Shown here in pieces: positions 53,885 to 54,496 of a stretch of 54,496 nt of DNA (positions are counted from its first letter, which is position 1; every line of letters begins with the position of its first letter). Under the pieces are notes generated by a model. It saw only the letters and a list, made by a program, of their open reading frames with translations, had not been told where the DNA came from and searched no databases. The position numbers and the translations under genes were made by a program. Source of the stretch: a virus; IMG/VR virus record IMGVR_UViG_3300020201_000027, positions 1 through 54,496 of that record. One strand, given 5' to 3'.

Positions 53885-54496
53885 ATGCGATATCGTATGG
53901 CGAATGATGAGTCGATCGAGGCAAAGCCGACAAAGTTCGATGACTGCACCCTGGCTGCCACGGGCAAGCCCTACAAGTTCCAGAAAGGCAGCGGCCGCAG
54001 CATGGTTATTGCGCTGGCGGTGGATGGCATGCCCCTGGGCACCCTGGCCGCCATGGCTGGCAAGCTCGGCTTCACCTCCGATTTTGCAGTGGACTGCGCC
54101 TGGAAGCAGCACACCACCGCCGACGGCGCCTGGAAGGTGGAGCCCCCCAGTGGGATGACCATGGCCGAGGTGAAGGCGCGCAAGAACGTCTACATCCTGA
54201 CGCCGGAGCAGGAGCAGGCTGCAAAGGATCGTGAGGATGACAAGGCCAAGGCCAAGTCAGCTCGTGAGCTGGCAAAGACGCAGAAGGCCGAGGCTGCCGC
54301 TGCCAGTCGGGCAGCCAAGGCCGACGCAGCCATTGCTACCCGGCTGAAAGCACGGCAAGACGCAGCGGATGCAGCGGCCGCAACTTCCGCTGCTTCGGCC
54401 GCTGCCGGCGGCAACCCTGCAGAGGGCACTTCTGCGGTGGTTTCCAAGGGCAAGAGCAAGGGCAAGGCCAAGCCGCCCGCTGGCTCACCAGAAGCC
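53885..54496 (+). CDS. Junction-spanning Ala/Lys-rich protein, N-terminal part
   Basis: The first 204 residues of a 215-residue protein that continues at 128-163 when the ends are joined. Residues 1-100 look like a small folded domain (KPTKFDDCTLAATGKPYKFQ, MVIALAVDGMPLGTLAAMAG). A long, highly charged helix rich in Ala, Lys, Glu and Arg (about 110-165) and a Gly/Ser/Pro-rich disordered tail follow. AAGGGCAC precedes the ATG at the same spacing as in other genes here. No family recognised. A DNA-binding or scaffold-like role would suit the tail but is not shown. The frame runs off the window. Confidence 0.82.
   Translation, partial: MRYRMANDESIEAKPTKFDDCTLAATGKPYKFQKGSGRSMVIALAVDGMPLGTLAAMAGKLGFTSDFAVDCAWKQHTTADGAWKVEPPSGMTMAEVKARKNVYILTPEQEQAAKDREDDKAKAKSARELAKTQKAEAAAASRAAKADAAIATRLKARQDAADAAAATSAASAAAGGNPAEGTSAVVSKGKSKGKAKPPAGSPEA
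54370..54496. repeat. Terminal overlap, same as 1-127
   Basis: These 127 bases match positions 1-127 with one difference (54372 C against 3 G). A length of 127 is a usual assembly k-mer size, so the simplest reading is a circular contig with an assembler overlap. A true direct terminal repeat in mid-gene is much less likely. Confidence 0.85.

Noticed and set aside
1-54496. tRNA genes, integrase or lysogeny module
   Set aside because: No cloverleaf with a T-loop signature, no tyrosine or serine recombinase motif and no CI-like repressor pair was seen; the HTH protein at 4127 alone does not show a temperate phage.

Overview
The window looks like one complete tailed double-stranded DNA phage genome of the long, non-contractile tail (siphovirus) type, opened at an arbitrary point. 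Bases 1-127 are repeated at 54370-54496 with one mismatch (position 3 against 54372), and one gene reads straight through that junction, so the molecule is circular or circularly permuted (or carries an assembler overlap). No integrase, tRNA or rRNA gene was seen. The head genes are Mu-like (DUF935-type portal, I-type protease/scaffold, DUF1320-type connector) and the tail genes resemble the gene-transfer-agent set (DUF2460, DUF2163, NlpC/P60, giant tail-tip protein). That combination is common in phages of Alphaproteobacteria and other Proteobacteria, but the host cannot be fixed from sequence alone.

Layout. (1) 1-6.9 kb: plus-strand early region of about 16 small genes in short operons, mostly unrecognised, with a nucleoside 2-deoxyribosyltransferase-like protein, a small HTH protein and one minus-strand HNH-like gene. 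It is served by a recurring promoter (TTCTGG-N17-TATACT), twice overlapped by an inverted repeat. (2) 6.9-10.2 kb: a strange accessory island. It holds a terminal-inverted-repeat element (6985-7372; relative at 36815-37058), a repeat field (7685-7930) and a minus-strand operon ending in a clear terminator at about 7943-7974. The upstream half of that operon, 8867-9961, contains no CA or TG dinucleotide in 1,095 bp, so no NTG start codon can exist there on either strand. Three intact ORFs in it nevertheless follow perfect Shine-Dalgarno sequences and begin with ATT, ATC and ATT. (3) 10.2-36.7 kb: late genes, all plus strand: small and large terminase, holin-like protein, DUF5675 lysis candidate, portal, protease/scaffold, decoration and capsid proteins, a 963-residue glycosyltransferase-methyltransferase-glycosyltransferase fusion, connectors, tail tube, chaperone with a -1 frameshift, tape measure, tail tip and fibres. 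(4) 37.1-54.5 kb: replication and nucleotide metabolism: SNF2 helicase, presumed ssDNA-binding pair, archaeo-eukaryotic-type primase, UvrD-like helicase, flavoprotein, ThyX-like enzyme with an altered signature, DUF1599-like protein, DEDDh exonuclease, DnaE-type polymerase, PD-(D/E)XK nuclease, HAD phosphatase and small membrane proteins.

Genes are packed with ATGA/TAATG overlaps, so translation is probably coupled in most operons. The phage seems to carry its own replisome (primase, polymerase, proofreading exonuclease, helicases). The flavoprotein/ThyX/DUF1599 group hints at thymidylate supply or base modification. The least explained and most interesting part is the CA/TG-free operon with its forced non-canonical start codons.
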